Source of the DNA: Kribbella aluminosa
GTDB taxonomy: Bacteria > Actinomycetota > Actinomycetes > Propionibacteriales > Kribbellaceae
Reading direction: 5' to 3'
NCBI RefSeq assembly: GCF_017876295.1
Contig: NZ_JAGINT010000001.1
Span: forward strand, 4,216,001-4,280,000
DNA: 64,000 bases
In this document: positions 24,734 through 33,033 of the stretch, in pieces
How the letters are laid out: each line of letters starts with the position of its first letter
How positions within the stretch are numbered: the first letter of the stretch is position 1
The notes under the pieces: model-generated
Seen by the model: only the letters and a program-made list of their open reading frames with translations
Databases searched by the model: none
What the model was told of the DNA's origin: nothing
Made by a program: the position numbers and the translations under genes

Positions 24734-25630
24734 ATGACCGAGCCCGGGCTGAGCGTGATCATGAGTGAGCGGCGGCAGCTGATCAACCTGGCGTACCGGC
24801 TGCTCGGATCGCTGGCCGACGCCGAGGACGTGGTGCAGGAGACCTACGCCCGCTGGTACGCGATGACGTTGCCCGAGCGGCACGCGATCGAGAACCCGGC
24901 CGCCTGGCTGACCAAGGTCGCCAGCCGGATCTGCCTGGACCAGTTGCGCTCCGCGCGGGCCCGCCGGGAGCGGTACGTCGGCGAGTGGATCCCGGAGCCG
25001 CTGCCCGAGCACGTCGACGGCTTGGGCGTCCCGGACGGTTCCACCGACCCCGCGGACCGGGTCACGCTCGACGAGTCGGTGAACATGGCGTTCCTGGTGG
25101 TGCTGGACGCGATGACACCGGCCGAGCGCGTGTCGTTCATCCTGCACGACGTGTTCCGGTACCCGTTCCCGGAGGTCGCCGAGATCGTCGGCCGGACGCC
25201 CGCGGCCTGCCGGCAGCTCGCCTCGTCGGCACGCCGCCGGATCCGCGAGTCGCAGACCCCGGCGCCGCCCTCGGCGCGGGAGGCCGAGCTGGTCCGCGCG
25301 TTCAAGGCGGCCTGGGAGGCGACCGACATCCGGGCGCTCGTCGAGCTGCTGGACCCGGCCGTGGTCGCGACCGCCGACGGCGGCGGCATCGTGTCCGCCA
25401 CGCTGAAGCCGATCCACGGCATCCAGGCTGTCGCGGAGTCCTTCTCCCGGCTCACTGTCGTCCTGCACGGCCGGCAGATCAGCGAGCGCACGGTCAACGG
25501 TCAGCCGGGGCTGGTCATCGAGTTCGAGGGCACGGTCGAGACCGTGGTCGCGTTCGACTTCGCCGGCGACCTGATCGGCAACATCTGGGCGATCAGGAAC
25601 CCGGAGAAGCTGCACCCCTGGACGAACTGA
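24734..25630 (+). CDS. ECF41-type RNA polymerase sigma factor with SnoaL-like C-terminal domain
   Basis: About 298 residues. Region 2 (NLAYRLLGSLADAEDVVQET, then AAWLTKVASRICLDQLRS) and region 4 (AERVSFILHDVFRYPFPEVA, ACRQLASSARRRI) are followed by an NTF2-fold domain. That domain carries both hallmarks of group ECF41, DGGG (in TADGGGIV) and NPxKL (NPEKL) near the C-terminus, which regulate the factor in cis. Of three in-frame ATGs (24716, 24725, 24734) the last has GGAGGAG at 24718-24724, 9 bases before it, and is preferred. The 3' end overlaps the convergent FNR gene by 38 bases. Confidence 0.94.
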   Translation: MTEPGLSVIMSERRQLINLAYRLLGSLADAEDVVQETYARWYAMTLPERHAIENPAAWLTKVASRICLDQLRSARARRERYVGEWIPEPLPEHVDGLGVPDGSTDPADRVTLDESVNMAFLVVLDAMTPAERVSFILHDVFRYPFPEVAEIVGRTPAACRQLASSARRRIRESQTPAPPSAREAELVRAFKAAWEATDIRALVELLDPAVVATADGGGIVSATLKPIHGIQAVAESFSRLTVVLHGRQISERTVNGQPGLVIEFEGTVETVVAFDFAGDLIGNIWAIRNPEKLHPWTN

Positions 25631-26879
25631 CCAGCGTCATCACGGTCTCCTGCGCACACGCCTTGTTGACGCCGATCCCGCCGCGCGCGCCGCGTTTGAT
25701 CCAGCCCGCCACGTAGTGGCCAGGCCGGCCGACGACGGCGCCGCGGACGTTCGGCACGATCCCTCGCTCGGCGTCGAACGGCAGCCCGTCGACCGGCCGG
25801 CCCTCGAACCCGATCGCGGTGAACAGGTTGCCCGCGGCAATCACCTCGCCGGAGTCCAGGGTCAGGCCCGCGGACGTCCAGGCCGTCGGCCGGGCCTGGT
25901 ACCGCAGCTCGACCCGGTCACCCGCGACCGCGAGCAGCTCCCGCAGGGCCGGTTCGGTGTACGCCGCCTGGTCCGGCCCCCGGCGGCCGAGCAGCACGAC
26001 CTTCTTGATCCCGCTGGCCGCGAGCGTACGGCGTACATCCGGCACGAGATCCGTCCGGCGGAGCTGCTCCTCGTCGCTGAGCAACAGGCGTGCGATGTCG
26101 AGCGCGACGTTCCCGTTGCCGACCACAACGGCCCCCGGTCCCACCAGAGCAGGTGGTGGTGGGGCGTCCGGCCGTCCGTTGTACCAGGCAACGAAATTCT
26201 CCGCGGTGCAGGCTGTGTCCTCGCCGGCGATCCCGAGCCGGCGGCTGCGCCGGGCGCCGATCGCATGCACCACCGCGTCATACCCGTCCGGCAAGCCGCG
26301 CCCGTCGCTGCCCCGGCCCCCGCCGCTGCGCAGCGCCGCCGCATCCGTTCGCGGCCGCCAGTGCACGCGGGGATGCCGGACCAGCCGCTCGAAGGTGTCG
26401 ATGATCTGCTTGGTCTGCGGATGATCCGGGGCGACCCCGAACCGGACGAGCCCGCCGAGGTGCTCGCTGCGGTCCACCACGGTGATCTCGGCCGTTGTCC
26501 GCAGCAACAACTCGCGGGTCGCGTACATCCCGGCCGGTCCGGCGCCGACGACCAGTACCCGGCGCGGACCGCCGCCCCAGACCTGGTACGACACCGGTTC
26601 CCAGGTGTCCAGGTCCGTTGCCTCCAGCGGCTCGCGGTCGGCGAAGTACGCGGCGTTCCGCTCGACGTCCGCAGGCGCCGACCGGTCGGCCGGCTTGGCC
26701 GCGTCGACCGGGCAGATGTCCGCGCAGGCGCCGCAGTCGATGCAGGTGCGCGGGTCGACGAACAGGCTCGCGCCGGTCCCGAAGCCGGGCTCGCCCGGTG
26801 CCGGGTGGATGCTGTTCATCGGGCAGACCGCGACGCAGCTCGCATCCGAGCAGCAGTCCCCCGAGATCACAAAGGTCAT
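25593..26879 (-). CDS. Ferredoxin-fused ferredoxin/flavodoxin-NADP+ reductase (FprB-like, compact)
   Basis: 428 residues. Residues 1-65 form a two-cluster ferredoxin (CCSDASCVAVCP and CIDCGACADICPVDAA). The rest is an adrenodoxin-reductase-type FNR: FAD loop VLVVGAGPAGMYA, LVRFGVAPDHP, NADPH loop VVVGNGNVALDIAR, and AGWIKRGARGGIGVNKACAQET near the C-terminus. FprB-type proteins are usually about 550 residues; here the stretch between YTEPALREL and GNLFTAIGFEG is roughly 60-100 residues short. It should pass electrons from NADPH to an oxygenase, and the AurF-like gene 7 bases upstream is the obvious partner. Confidence 0.9.
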   Translation of the reverse strand: MTFVISGDCCSDASCVAVCPMNSIHPAPGEPGFGTGASLFVDPRTCIDCGACADICPVDAAKPADRSAPADVERNAAYFADREPLEATDLDTWEPVSYQVWGGGPRRVLVVGAGPAGMYATRELLLRTTAEITVVDRSEHLGGLVRFGVAPDHPQTKQIIDTFERLVRHPRVHWRPRTDAAALRSGGGRGSDGRGLPDGYDAVVHAIGARRSRRLGIAGEDTACTAENFVAWYNGRPDAPPPPALVGPGAVVVGNGNVALDIARLLLSDEEQLRRTDLVPDVRRTLAASGIKKVVLLGRRGPDQAAYTEPALRELLAVAGDRVELRYQARPTAWTSAGLTLDSGEVIAAGNLFTAIGFEGRPVDGLPFDAERGIVPNVRGAVVGRPGHYVAGWIKRGARGGIGVNKACAQETVMTLVSSSRGAASPGS

Positions 26880-26886
26880 CGTGCAC

Positions 26887-27753
26887 TCACAGCAGGCCGG
26901 TCCGCCGATACACCCGGGAAGCGGCCGGTGTCAGCAGGCCGACCGAGCCGAGGAAGTCCATCAGGTTCGCGCAGCTCGTCCGCAGCAGCGACCGGTGGTG
27001 CTCGTTCTGCCGCGCCTCGCGGACGGCCCGGTCGACGTCCAGGCCGGCGTTCACGTACACCTCGCGCCCGACCATGCTGGACACGATCATGTCCGCGGCG
27101 ATCGCGATCACCAGCGCGCTCACCCAGCGCCGCCCACGGCCCGCCCCCGCCAGCCGCTCCCGGGTCTCCTCGCGCGCGAACACCATGTGCCGCGACTCCT
27201 CGACCACGTGGATGTGGTTCACGGTCCGGACCAGCGGCTCGACCCGGTTGTCCCGCATCCAGTCCCGCTGCATCACGTCCAGGACCTCTTCGGCGACCAG
27301 GATCGCGGCGTACGCCGTCTCGCCGGTCGCCACGGTCTTGAACATCCGCCCGAGCTCACGGGCCAGCAGCCGCGGCCGGTACGCCGGGTCGACCAGCCGG
27401 GTGGTCGCCTTCGCGAACATGATCGAGTGCCGGCACTCGTCGGCGATCTCGGTCAGCGCCCACTGGAACTCCGGGCTCCGCGCGGGCTTGTCGTAGATGT
27501 CCCGCAGGATCAGCTGCTGCAGGATCATCTCGAACCAGATCCCGGTCGTCGCCGTCGACGCGGACTCGTGCCGGGTCAGCTCGCGCTGCTGCTCCTCGGA
27601 CAACTCGTCCCAGTACGGCGTGCCGTAGAGCGTGCTCCACTCCGGCGACATCCCGTACCCGTCACCGACCGGCGCATCCCAGTCGATCTCCGTCTCGGGA
27701 TCCCGGGACAACCGGCTCGCCGACCCCAGCAACCGCTCAGCGGTCAGGTCCAT
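26887..27753 (-). CDS. AurF-like diiron oxygenase
   Basis: 288 residues from the ATG at 27753 (MDLTAERLLG, after GGAGGTGTGTGCG). Two carboxylate-histidine iron motifs typical of the p-aminobenzoate N-oxygenase (AurF) family are seen: EIADECRHSIMF and VEESRHMVF, with an earlier glutamate in WFEMILQQLILRD. These enzymes oxidise amines or alkyl groups at a non-heme diiron site. The same-strand ferredoxin-FNR gene follows after 7 bases and likely supplies electrons. From memory, an AurF-like gene next to fprB also occurs in mycobacteria. The substrate is unknown. Confidence 0.9.
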   Translation of the reverse strand: MDLTAERLLGSASRLSRDPETEIDWDAPVGDGYGMSPEWSTLYGTPYWDELSEEQQRELTRHESASTATTGIWFEMILQQLILRDIYDKPARSPEFQWALTEIADECRHSIMFAKATTRLVDPAYRPRLLARELGRMFKTVATGETAYAAILVAEEVLDVMQRDWMRDNRVEPLVRTVNHIHVVEESRHMVFAREETRERLAGAGRGRRWVSALVIAIAADMIVSSMVGREVYVNAGLDVDRAVREARQNEHHRSLLRTSCANLMDFLGSVGLLTPAASRVYRRTGLL

Positions 27754-27786
27754 CGCACACACCTCCGGAGGCGATATGACATCGTC

Positions 27787-27797
27787 TATGTAACATA
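27787..27797. promoter_or_regulatory. TATGT-A-ACATA dyad upstream of the AurF-like gene
   Basis: An 11-bp perfect inverted repeat, the most AT-rich spot in the region, 33 bases before the ATG at 27753. A TetR-type operator is plausible, but no such regulator is adjacent. Confidence 0.4.
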
Positions 27798-27845
27798 ACT
27801 GATGGTTCACGCTCTTGTCGAGATGCCCTCCGATGTAACGCCCGC

Positions 27846-27851
27846 TACGGT
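27846..27851 (+). promoter_or_regulatory. -10 box of MFS gene, leaderless
   Basis: TACGGT, 6 bases before the GTG at 27858; it favours that start over the GTG at 27894. Confidence 0.45.
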
Positions 27852-27857
27852 GATGCC

Positions 27858-29027
27858 GTGTCTGGGCTTGCACCAACTCCTGGGTCAACCGCCGTGAAGC
27901 AGATGTGGCCGCTCTACGCCGCCGGTTTCACCACGGCGTTCGGTGCGCACGCGATCGCCGCGAACCTCGGCGGCTTGTCCTCGGACGGGGTGAAGTCACT
28001 GATGACGCTCGGCGTCCTGCTCGCGCTGTACGACGGCGCGGAGATACTGCTCAAACCTGTCTTCGGCACGATCTCGGACCGGATCGGCGCCCGGCCCGTG
28101 CTGCTGTTCGGTCTGGCCGGCTTCGCCGTTGCCTCCGGCACCTATGTGCTCGCGGACCGGCCCGGCTGGCTGTGGGTCGCCCGGCTCGGCCAAGGCGCCG
28201 CCGCGGCGGCCTTCTCCCCCGCTGCGTCCGCTCTCGTCGCCCGGCTCAATCCGTCGGCGAAGCACGGGCGGGCGTTCGGCAGCTACGGCTTCTACAAGAG
28301 CCTGGGATACACCGCCGGGCCGTTGCTCGGCGGCGGGATCGTGTGGCTCGGCGGATTCCGGCTGCTGTTCGGCGTGATGACGGTCCTCGCCGTGGCCGTC
28401 GCGGTGTGGGCGTTGGTCGTCGTACCCGTCGTACCGGCGCTGCCGCGGACCCGGCAGACCGTGCTGGATCTCGCGCGGCGGATCACCGACCCGGCCTTCC
28501 TCCGGCCGACCGCGGCGCTCGCGGCGGCGACGGCCGCGTTGTCGGTCGGCGTCGGGTTCCTGCCCGTCACCGGAAGGTCGGACGGTCTCGGCACGATTGT
28601 CACGGGAGCAGCCGTTTCCTTGCTCGCAGCAACGGCCGCCGTCGTCCAGCCGCGCTCGGGTCGGGCCTTGGACGCGGGCAAGCTGACCACGCGAACGGGT
28701 ATTGCGATCGGTCTGGGTCTGGCGGCCGTGGGCTTTGTGTGTGCGGCGCTGCCCGGTGTGGTGTTCCTGCTGATCGCGGCCGCGCTGATCGGCGCCGGGA
28801 CGGGTGTCATCACGCCGCTCGGGTTCGCGGCGCTCGCGGCGAGCACGCCGCCGGAGCGGATCGGTCAGACGATGGGTACGGCCGAGCTCGGCCGTGAGCT
28901 CGGCGACGCGGGCGGCCCGCTGCTCGTCGCAGCCGTCGCGTCGGTCGCCGTACTGGACACCGGGTACGTCGTGCTCGCCGTACTGCTCGCGCTCGGCCTG
29001 CTCACGCTCCGCCCGGGACGAAGCTGA
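27858..29027 (+). CDS. MFS transporter (DHA1/sugar-efflux-like)
   Basis: 389 residues, 12 predicted helices. Motif A-like GTISDRIGARPVLLFG and motif C-like GFYKSLGYTAGPLLGGGIVW are visible, as is TMGTAELGRELGDAGGPLL in the second half. The substrate is unknown. The start codon GTG 27858 fits the leaderless pattern. It is divergent from the AurF-FNR operon with about 100 bases between. It overlaps the convergent methyltransferase by 26 bases. Confidence 0.88.
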   Translation: MSGLAPTPGSTAVKQMWPLYAAGFTTAFGAHAIAANLGGLSSDGVKSLMTLGVLLALYDGAEILLKPVFGTISDRIGARPVLLFGLAGFAVASGTYVLADRPGWLWVARLGQGAAAAAFSPAASALVARLNPSAKHGRAFGSYGFYKSLGYTAGPLLGGGIVWLGGFRLLFGVMTVLAVAVAVWALVVVPVVPALPRTRQTVLDLARRITDPAFLRPTAALAAATAALSVGVGFLPVTGRSDGLGTIVTGAAVSLLAATAAVVQPRSGRALDAGKLTTRTGIAIGLGLAAVGFVCAALPGVVFLLIAAALIGAGTGVITPLGFAALAASTPPERIGQTMGTAELGRELGDAGGPLLVAAVASVAVLDTGYVVLAVLLALGLLTLRPGRS

Positions 29028-29622
29028 ACAGGGTCTGACCCTTCACCAGAGGTTCAGGTACGCCGGTGAAGCGGTGTACACCGACGCCGAATCCGGTCTC
29101 CTTGCCCGACACCCAGACCCGTTCGAAGCCGCCGGCCTCGAACCAGTCGCAGATCGACGGCACCAGGTCCGGGTCGCCGCGGTGCCGGGTCCAGATCACC
29201 GTCGCCCCGGTCCGGCAGAACTGCCGGCTGCCCGCGATCGTCCGCTGGATGCCGGCGTTCGTGATGTTGCCGAAGATTCCGCAGAGCAGCACCAGCTGCG
29301 CCGGCACGAACCCGTCGTACTGATCCGTCAACGAGGCGTCACCGGTGACCACCTCGACCTGCTCCGGTGCCTGCTCCCGCGCCGTCGCGGCCAGCTCCGG
29401 ATTCAGCTCCACGAGCCGTGCGCGCACATCCCCAGCCCGCGGATGATCCCGCAGTACGTCGATCAGGTCGCGGCCCTGCCCCGCGCACAGGCTGATCGCC
29501 GGAATCGGCCCGGCCGGCGCCCGATCGAGCGCGGCCCGCACCTGCGCCTGCACAGTCAGCAACCGCCGCGACAGCTCGGATCCGGGGTCGTCGTACCGCT
29601 GATGCCACGCGCGCCAGTCCAT
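29002..29622 (-). CDS. Class I SAM methyltransferase-like protein
   Basis: 206 residues from ATG 29622 (MDWRAWHQRYDDP). Motif I is degenerate but recognisable (AISLCAGQGRDLIDVLRDHP), then ARLVELNPELAATARE and VVTGDASLTDQYDG. The region LVLLCGIFGNITNAGIQRTI and the FxGVPEP tail are typical of actinobacterial small methyltransferases of unknown substrate. TAGTGT lies 8 bases before this ATG and supports it over the upstream in-frame start at 29661. Confidence 0.85.
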   Translation of the reverse strand: MDWRAWHQRYDDPGSELSRRLLTVQAQVRAALDRAPAGPIPAISLCAGQGRDLIDVLRDHPRAGDVRARLVELNPELAATAREQAPEQVEVVTGDASLTDQYDGFVPAQLVLLCGIFGNITNAGIQRTIAGSRQFCRTGATVIWTRHRGDPDLVPSICDWFEAGGFERVWVSGKETGFGVGVHRFTGVPEPLVKGQTLFSFVPGGA

Positions 29623-29630
29623 GGCTGGAG

Positions 29631-29636
29631 ACACTA
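29631..29636 (-). promoter_or_regulatory. -10 box of methyltransferase, leaderless
   Basis: TAGTGT on the minus strand, 8 bases before the ATG at 29622. Confidence 0.4.
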
Positions 29637-29757
29637 CGGTCCCGCAGGTCGAACGCGGCACCGTTGATCTGTAACCTCACAGTGACCGACAGGCAGGAAC
29701 TTCCGGGGCCGATGGATAGTTGTTCTTCCGGAGCCCGTGCGCGATCAGAGGAGAGTC

Positions 29758-30675
29758 ATGGCAAGGCGTGTCGAACAGAAGGCTGCAGCCCGCGAGCGGA
29801 TCGCGGCGCAGCTGGCCGCCCAGCAGCAGGCCGAGCGGCGCCGGCGTCTGCTGCTCGCGGCCGGCGCGGTCGTTCTGGTCGTGGTGATCGTCGGCGGGCT
29901 GATCGCGATCCGGCTGGCCGGCGGCGGCAAGAAGACCGCCCAAGGGGCGAGCGGCGCGCTCGACTCGTCACTGGTCACCGCACTCGGCTCGATCCCGGAC
30001 TCCACGTTCGCCACGGTCGGCAGCTCCGGCGTCCAGACCGCGCCGTCGGCGATCAACAACCAGCCGCCGCTGACCGACAACGGCAAGCCGAAGGTGCTCT
30101 ACATCGGCGCCGAGTACTGCCCGTTCTGCGCCGCCGAGCGCTGGCCGGTCGTGGTCGCGCTGTCCCGCTTCGGCACCTTCAAGGACCTCGGTACGACGCA
30201 CTCCGCGTCCGCGGACGTCCACCCGAACACGCCGTCGCTGTCGTTCCACGGCTCGACGTACACCAGCCAGTACCTGTCGTTCACCGGCGTCGAGACGACG
30301 ACGAACGAGGTGCAGGGCAACAGCTACAAGCCGCTCGACACCCCGTCGGCCGCGGACCAGGCGACGCTCCAGAAGTACGACAACGTGCCGTACGTCAGCA
30401 AGGACAGCGCCGGGTCGATCCCGTTCATCGACCTCGGCAACAAGTTCATCGGCTCCGGGGCGACGTACAACCCGGACGTGCTGGCCGGTAAGACGCAGGC
30501 GCAGGTCGTCGACGCGCTGAAGGATCCGTCGAGCCCGATCACGAAGGCGGTCATCGGGTCGGCCAACGTCTACACGGCGGCGATCTGCAAGCTGACCAAC
30601 AACCAGCCGGCCAAGGTGTGCTCGACCGAGGCCGTCACCGCGGCCGCCGGCAAGCTCGGCGCAGCGAAGGGCTGA
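29758..30675 (+). CDS. DUF929 membrane-anchored thioredoxin-like protein
   Basis: 305 residues from ATG 29758 (MARRVEQK, with GAGGAGAGTC before it). A basic, glutamine-rich cytosolic segment is followed by one membrane helix (about 30-52) and an extracytoplasmic domain. That domain holds AEYCPFCAAERW with a CPFC redox motif (Cys121/Cys124) in a thioredoxin-like setting. It is followed after 3 bases by a VKOR gene, so it probably acts as the thiol oxidase/isomerase that VKOR re-oxidises, equivalent to a DsbA-VKOR relay for exported proteins. Confidence 0.9.
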   Translation: MARRVEQKAAARERIAAQLAAQQQAERRRRLLLAAGAVVLVVVIVGGLIAIRLAGGGKKTAQGASGALDSSLVTALGSIPDSTFATVGSSGVQTAPSAINNQPPLTDNGKPKVLYIGAEYCPFCAAERWPVVVALSRFGTFKDLGTTHSASADVHPNTPSLSFHGSTYTSQYLSFTGVETTTNEVQGNSYKPLDTPSAADQATLQKYDNVPYVSKDSAGSIPFIDLGNKFIGSGATYNPDVLAGKTQAQVVDALKDPSSPITKAVIGSANVYTAAICKLTNNQPAKVCSTEAVTAAAGKLGAAKG

Positions 30676-30678
30676 CGC

Positions 30679-31152
30679 ATGACCGGCACTGCGGAGCGGT
30701 CCTCGTCCCGGACCTCGCTGGGGGTGATCCCGTGGGCGACCCTGGCGGTCTCGGTCGCCGGGCTGGCGGTCGCGGCGTACCTCACCTACGAGCACTTCAC
30801 CGCCGGTACGACGCTCGCCTGTCCCAACACCGGTGTGGTCAACTGCGCCAAGGTCACCAGCAGTCAGTACTCGAAGGTCTTCGGCATCCCGGTCGCACTG
30901 CTCGGACTGGCGTTCTTCGTCGGCATGACCGCCCTGTCGGTCCCGCCGATGTGGCGCACGTCGTCGCCGTGGCCCAGTCGGCTGCGGCTCATCGGCGTAG
31001 TGACCGGGGTGGTTTTCGTCTGCTACCTGATCTGGGCCGAGCTGTTCCAGATCAACGCGATATGCCTGTGGTGCACGGTCGTCCACGCCCTCACTCTGGT
31101 GCTGTTCGGCCTGGTCATCATCCGGCTCGCCTTGGTCCCACCTGCTACCTGA
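30679..31152 (+). CDS. Vitamin K epoxide reductase (VKOR) family protein
   Basis: 157 residues with four membrane helices. The loop cysteines Cys48 and Cys56 (ACPNTGVVNC) and the active-site pair Cys129-x-x-Cys132 (ICLWC) are all present, plus the conserved serine/threonine region after Cys56. Bacterial VKOR replaces DsbB: it moves electrons from periplasmic thiols to menaquinone. Spacing of 3 bases from the DUF929 gene makes one operon. Confidence 0.93.
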   Translation: MTGTAERSSSRTSLGVIPWATLAVSVAGLAVAAYLTYEHFTAGTTLACPNTGVVNCAKVTSSQYSKVFGIPVALLGLAFFVGMTALSVPPMWRTSSPWPSRLRLIGVVTGVVFVCYLIWAELFQINAICLWCTVVHALTLVLFGLVIIRLALVPPAT

Positions 31153-31156
31153 CGTC

Positions 31157-31771
31157 ATGCCATCTCCCGGAGCTGAGCGGTGGGTCCCGCACGACGGCGG
31201 GATCCGCAAGCTTCGCGCGCAACTCCGGGAGTGCCGCGGCTGCGAACTCTGGGAGGACGCCGAGCAGGCGGTGCCGGGCGCGGGTCCGGTGCGGTCCCGG
31301 ATGATGCTGGTCGGCGAGACGCCGGGTGACCACGAGGACAAGGAAGGACAGGTCTTCGTGGGCCCCGCCGGGCACTTGCTCGACAAGGCGCTGGTCGAGG
31401 CCGGGATCGAGCGGTCCGAGGTCTACCTGACGAACGCCGTGAAGCACTTCCGGTTCGAGCGGCAGGGTAAGCGGCGGATCCACAAGACGCCGTCCGCCGG
31501 CCAGATCACCGCCTGCCGTCCGTGGCTGGTCCGCGAGCTCGAGATCGTCAAGCCGGAGCTGGTCGTCGTGATGGGGTCCGTGGCCGCGAAAGCCCTGCTC
31601 GGCGCTGCCTTCCGTGTCACCAAGGAGCGCGGCAAGCGCGTCGAACTGCCCGACGGCCGGGCTGCGGTCGCGACCGTCCACCCGTCCGCCGTTGTCCGGT
31701 CCGACGAGTTCCGGCGCGACTTCGAGCGCTTCGTCGACGACCTGCGCGTCGCCGTCGACCTACTCGGCTGA
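31157..31771 (+). CDS. udgX: UdgX-family uracil-DNA glycosylase/crosslinker
   Basis: 204 residues. The family 4-like motif is GETPGDHED (53-61) and VGPAG; the UdgX-specific insertion KRRIHKTP (105-112) is present, with His109 at the position that in characterised UdgX forms a covalent bond with the abasic site after uracil removal. The HPSAVVR motif is at 175-181. Cys26, Cys29 and Cys120 can hold the iron-sulfur cluster. It begins 4 bases after the VKOR stop, and its last bases overlap the antisense phosphoketolase remnant. Confidence 0.93.
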   Translation: MPSPGAERWVPHDGGIRKLRAQLRECRGCELWEDAEQAVPGAGPVRSRMMLVGETPGDHEDKEGQVFVGPAGHLLDKALVEAGIERSEVYLTNAVKHFRFERQGKRRIHKTPSAGQITACRPWLVRELEIVKPELVVVMGSVAAKALLGAAFRVTKERGKRVELPDGRAAVATVHPSAVVRSDEFRRDFERFVDDLRVAVDLLG

Positions 31772-32633
31772 CGACCGCCAGTTGCGGACCTCCGGGAGAT
31801 CTTCGCCGTACTGCGTGACGTAGGCGTGGCGCCGGGTGCGTTGGTCGGCGAAGTACTGGCGGGTGGTGGCGGCGCGGAACAACCCGTGCCGGCCGGTCAG
31901 CAGGTATCCCTCCAGCCAGCCCTGGCAGGTGTGCTCGCTGAGGATCTCCAGCACCCGTCGGCGGCGAGGTGGTTGTCGGTGTCGAAGCGCTCGGCGAGCC
32001 AGCGCTTCCCGGTCTCCTCGTACACCGCGGTCAGCCTGTTCGACGCGGTCTCGTCCGGCCCGAACAGCCGCAGGTTGTCCGGGATCAGCCGGAACGCGTC
32101 GCGCAGGAACGCACCGAACACCTTGGTCGGCTCCCCGTCCTCGGCGCCCGGCGCCTTGACCGGTACGGCGTACTCCTCGACCGTCGGCAGCTCCAGGTCC
32201 CGGCTCAGCACGCCGCCGTTCGCCTGCGGGCTCGACCCCATCCGCCGCTCAGGAGCGAGTTCCAGAAGGTCCGGCACCGGTCGTCTCTGGTCGTCGAAGA
32301 GTTCCTCGGGACGGTAGCTGCGGAGCCAGTACTCCAGTTGCCGGAGGGGGTCCTCGTTTGTCCGGACTGCTTGAGCAGCCGCGCCATCCGCACCTCGTCG
32401 CGGGTGGTGTTCGGGTACGCCGCGGTCCAGCTCCCCTCCAGCCAGGTGTTCGCCACCAGTGCGGGACCGCCATGCCCCGGGCCGGTCACGAACAGGACGT
32501 CGCGGTCCCGCTGCCCGATCACCCGGTTGAGGTGCGCGCACAGCAGGTTCAGGCCCGGCGTCGTACCCCAGTGGCCGAGCAGCCGCGGCTTGATGTGCTC
32601 GTCGCTCAGCGGCACCCCGTCGACACGCTGCAC
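31760..32633 (-). pseudogene. Xylulose-5-P/fructose-6-P phosphoketolase, gutted remnant
   Basis: Three phosphoketolase pieces lie in order in different frames. The N-terminal piece (EHIKPRLLGHWGTTPGLNLL, VTGPGHGGPALVANTWLEGS) runs to about 32365. A middle piece (LRQLEYWLRSYRPEELFD, SSPQANGGVLSRDLELP, VFGAFLRDAFRLIPDNLRLF) runs to about 31960. The C-terminal piece (EILSEHTCQGWLEGYLLTGR, then YVTQYGEDLPEVRNW) ends at 31760. A normal enzyme has about 790 residues; here roughly 200 residues are missing after the first piece and 230 near the end, including thiamine-diphosphate-binding parts. No function can remain. Confidence 0.88.
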
Positions 32634-32957
32634 TCAGCGTCCGACGGCCCGAGCGAGCTGAGCCTTCGTCATCTTCGACCGGCCCTTGATGTTCTTGTCC
32701 CTGGCTTCTTGGTACAGCTGGTCGCGGGTCCGGCCCTGCGATCCGCTGTGCGAGCGGAGTCCACCGCGCCGGCTCGACGACAGGTCGTGCGTCGACGTAC
32801 GGCTCTTCTCCTTCGACTCCCCGGAGCGGGCGCGTTCCTTGTTCACGGTGCGGGCCGCGATCTCCTCCGCGACGTCCTCGCTCCGGCCGCGGTCCTTCAG
32901 TCCGGCCTTGATGTGCTCGTACTGGCGTTCGCGCTTGCGGTTCGATCCTGCGGGCAT
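32634..32957 (-). CDS. Small basic protein with Rho-N/SAP-like C-terminal motif
   Basis: 107 residues, strongly basic and acidic (MPAGSNRKRERQYEHIKAGL, then EDVAEEIAARTVNKERARSG). The C-terminal SKMTKAQLARAVGR resembles the short helix-extended-helix of Rho N-terminal/SAP-like nucleic-acid binders. Related proteins are often annotated as plasmid stabilisation proteins; that name is not supported by any partner here. The ATG at 32957 is fixed by AAGGAGG 7 bases upstream. It ends directly against the phosphoketolase remnant. Confidence 0.8.
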   Translation of the reverse strand: MPAGSNRKRERQYEHIKAGLKDRGRSEDVAEEIAARTVNKERARSGESKEKSRTSTHDLSSSRRGGLRSHSGSQGRTRDQLYQEARDKNIKGRSKMTKAQLARAVGR

Positions 32958-33027
32958 CGGAAGACCTCCTTCTGAAGAGATCCATCCGGTACCCGGTGCC
33001 GGTCTGCAACATTCGGGCCTGGGCAGG

Positions 33028-33033
33028 TAACAT
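33028..33033 (+). promoter_or_regulatory. Possible -10 box upstream of the helicase, long leader
   Basis: TAACAT is the best -10 candidate in the divergent interval and would give a leader of about 155 bases. The leader contains a short stem (CACGG-CCCGG-CCGTG, 33165-33179) shortly before the AGGAGG at 33189-33194. Confidence 0.3.
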
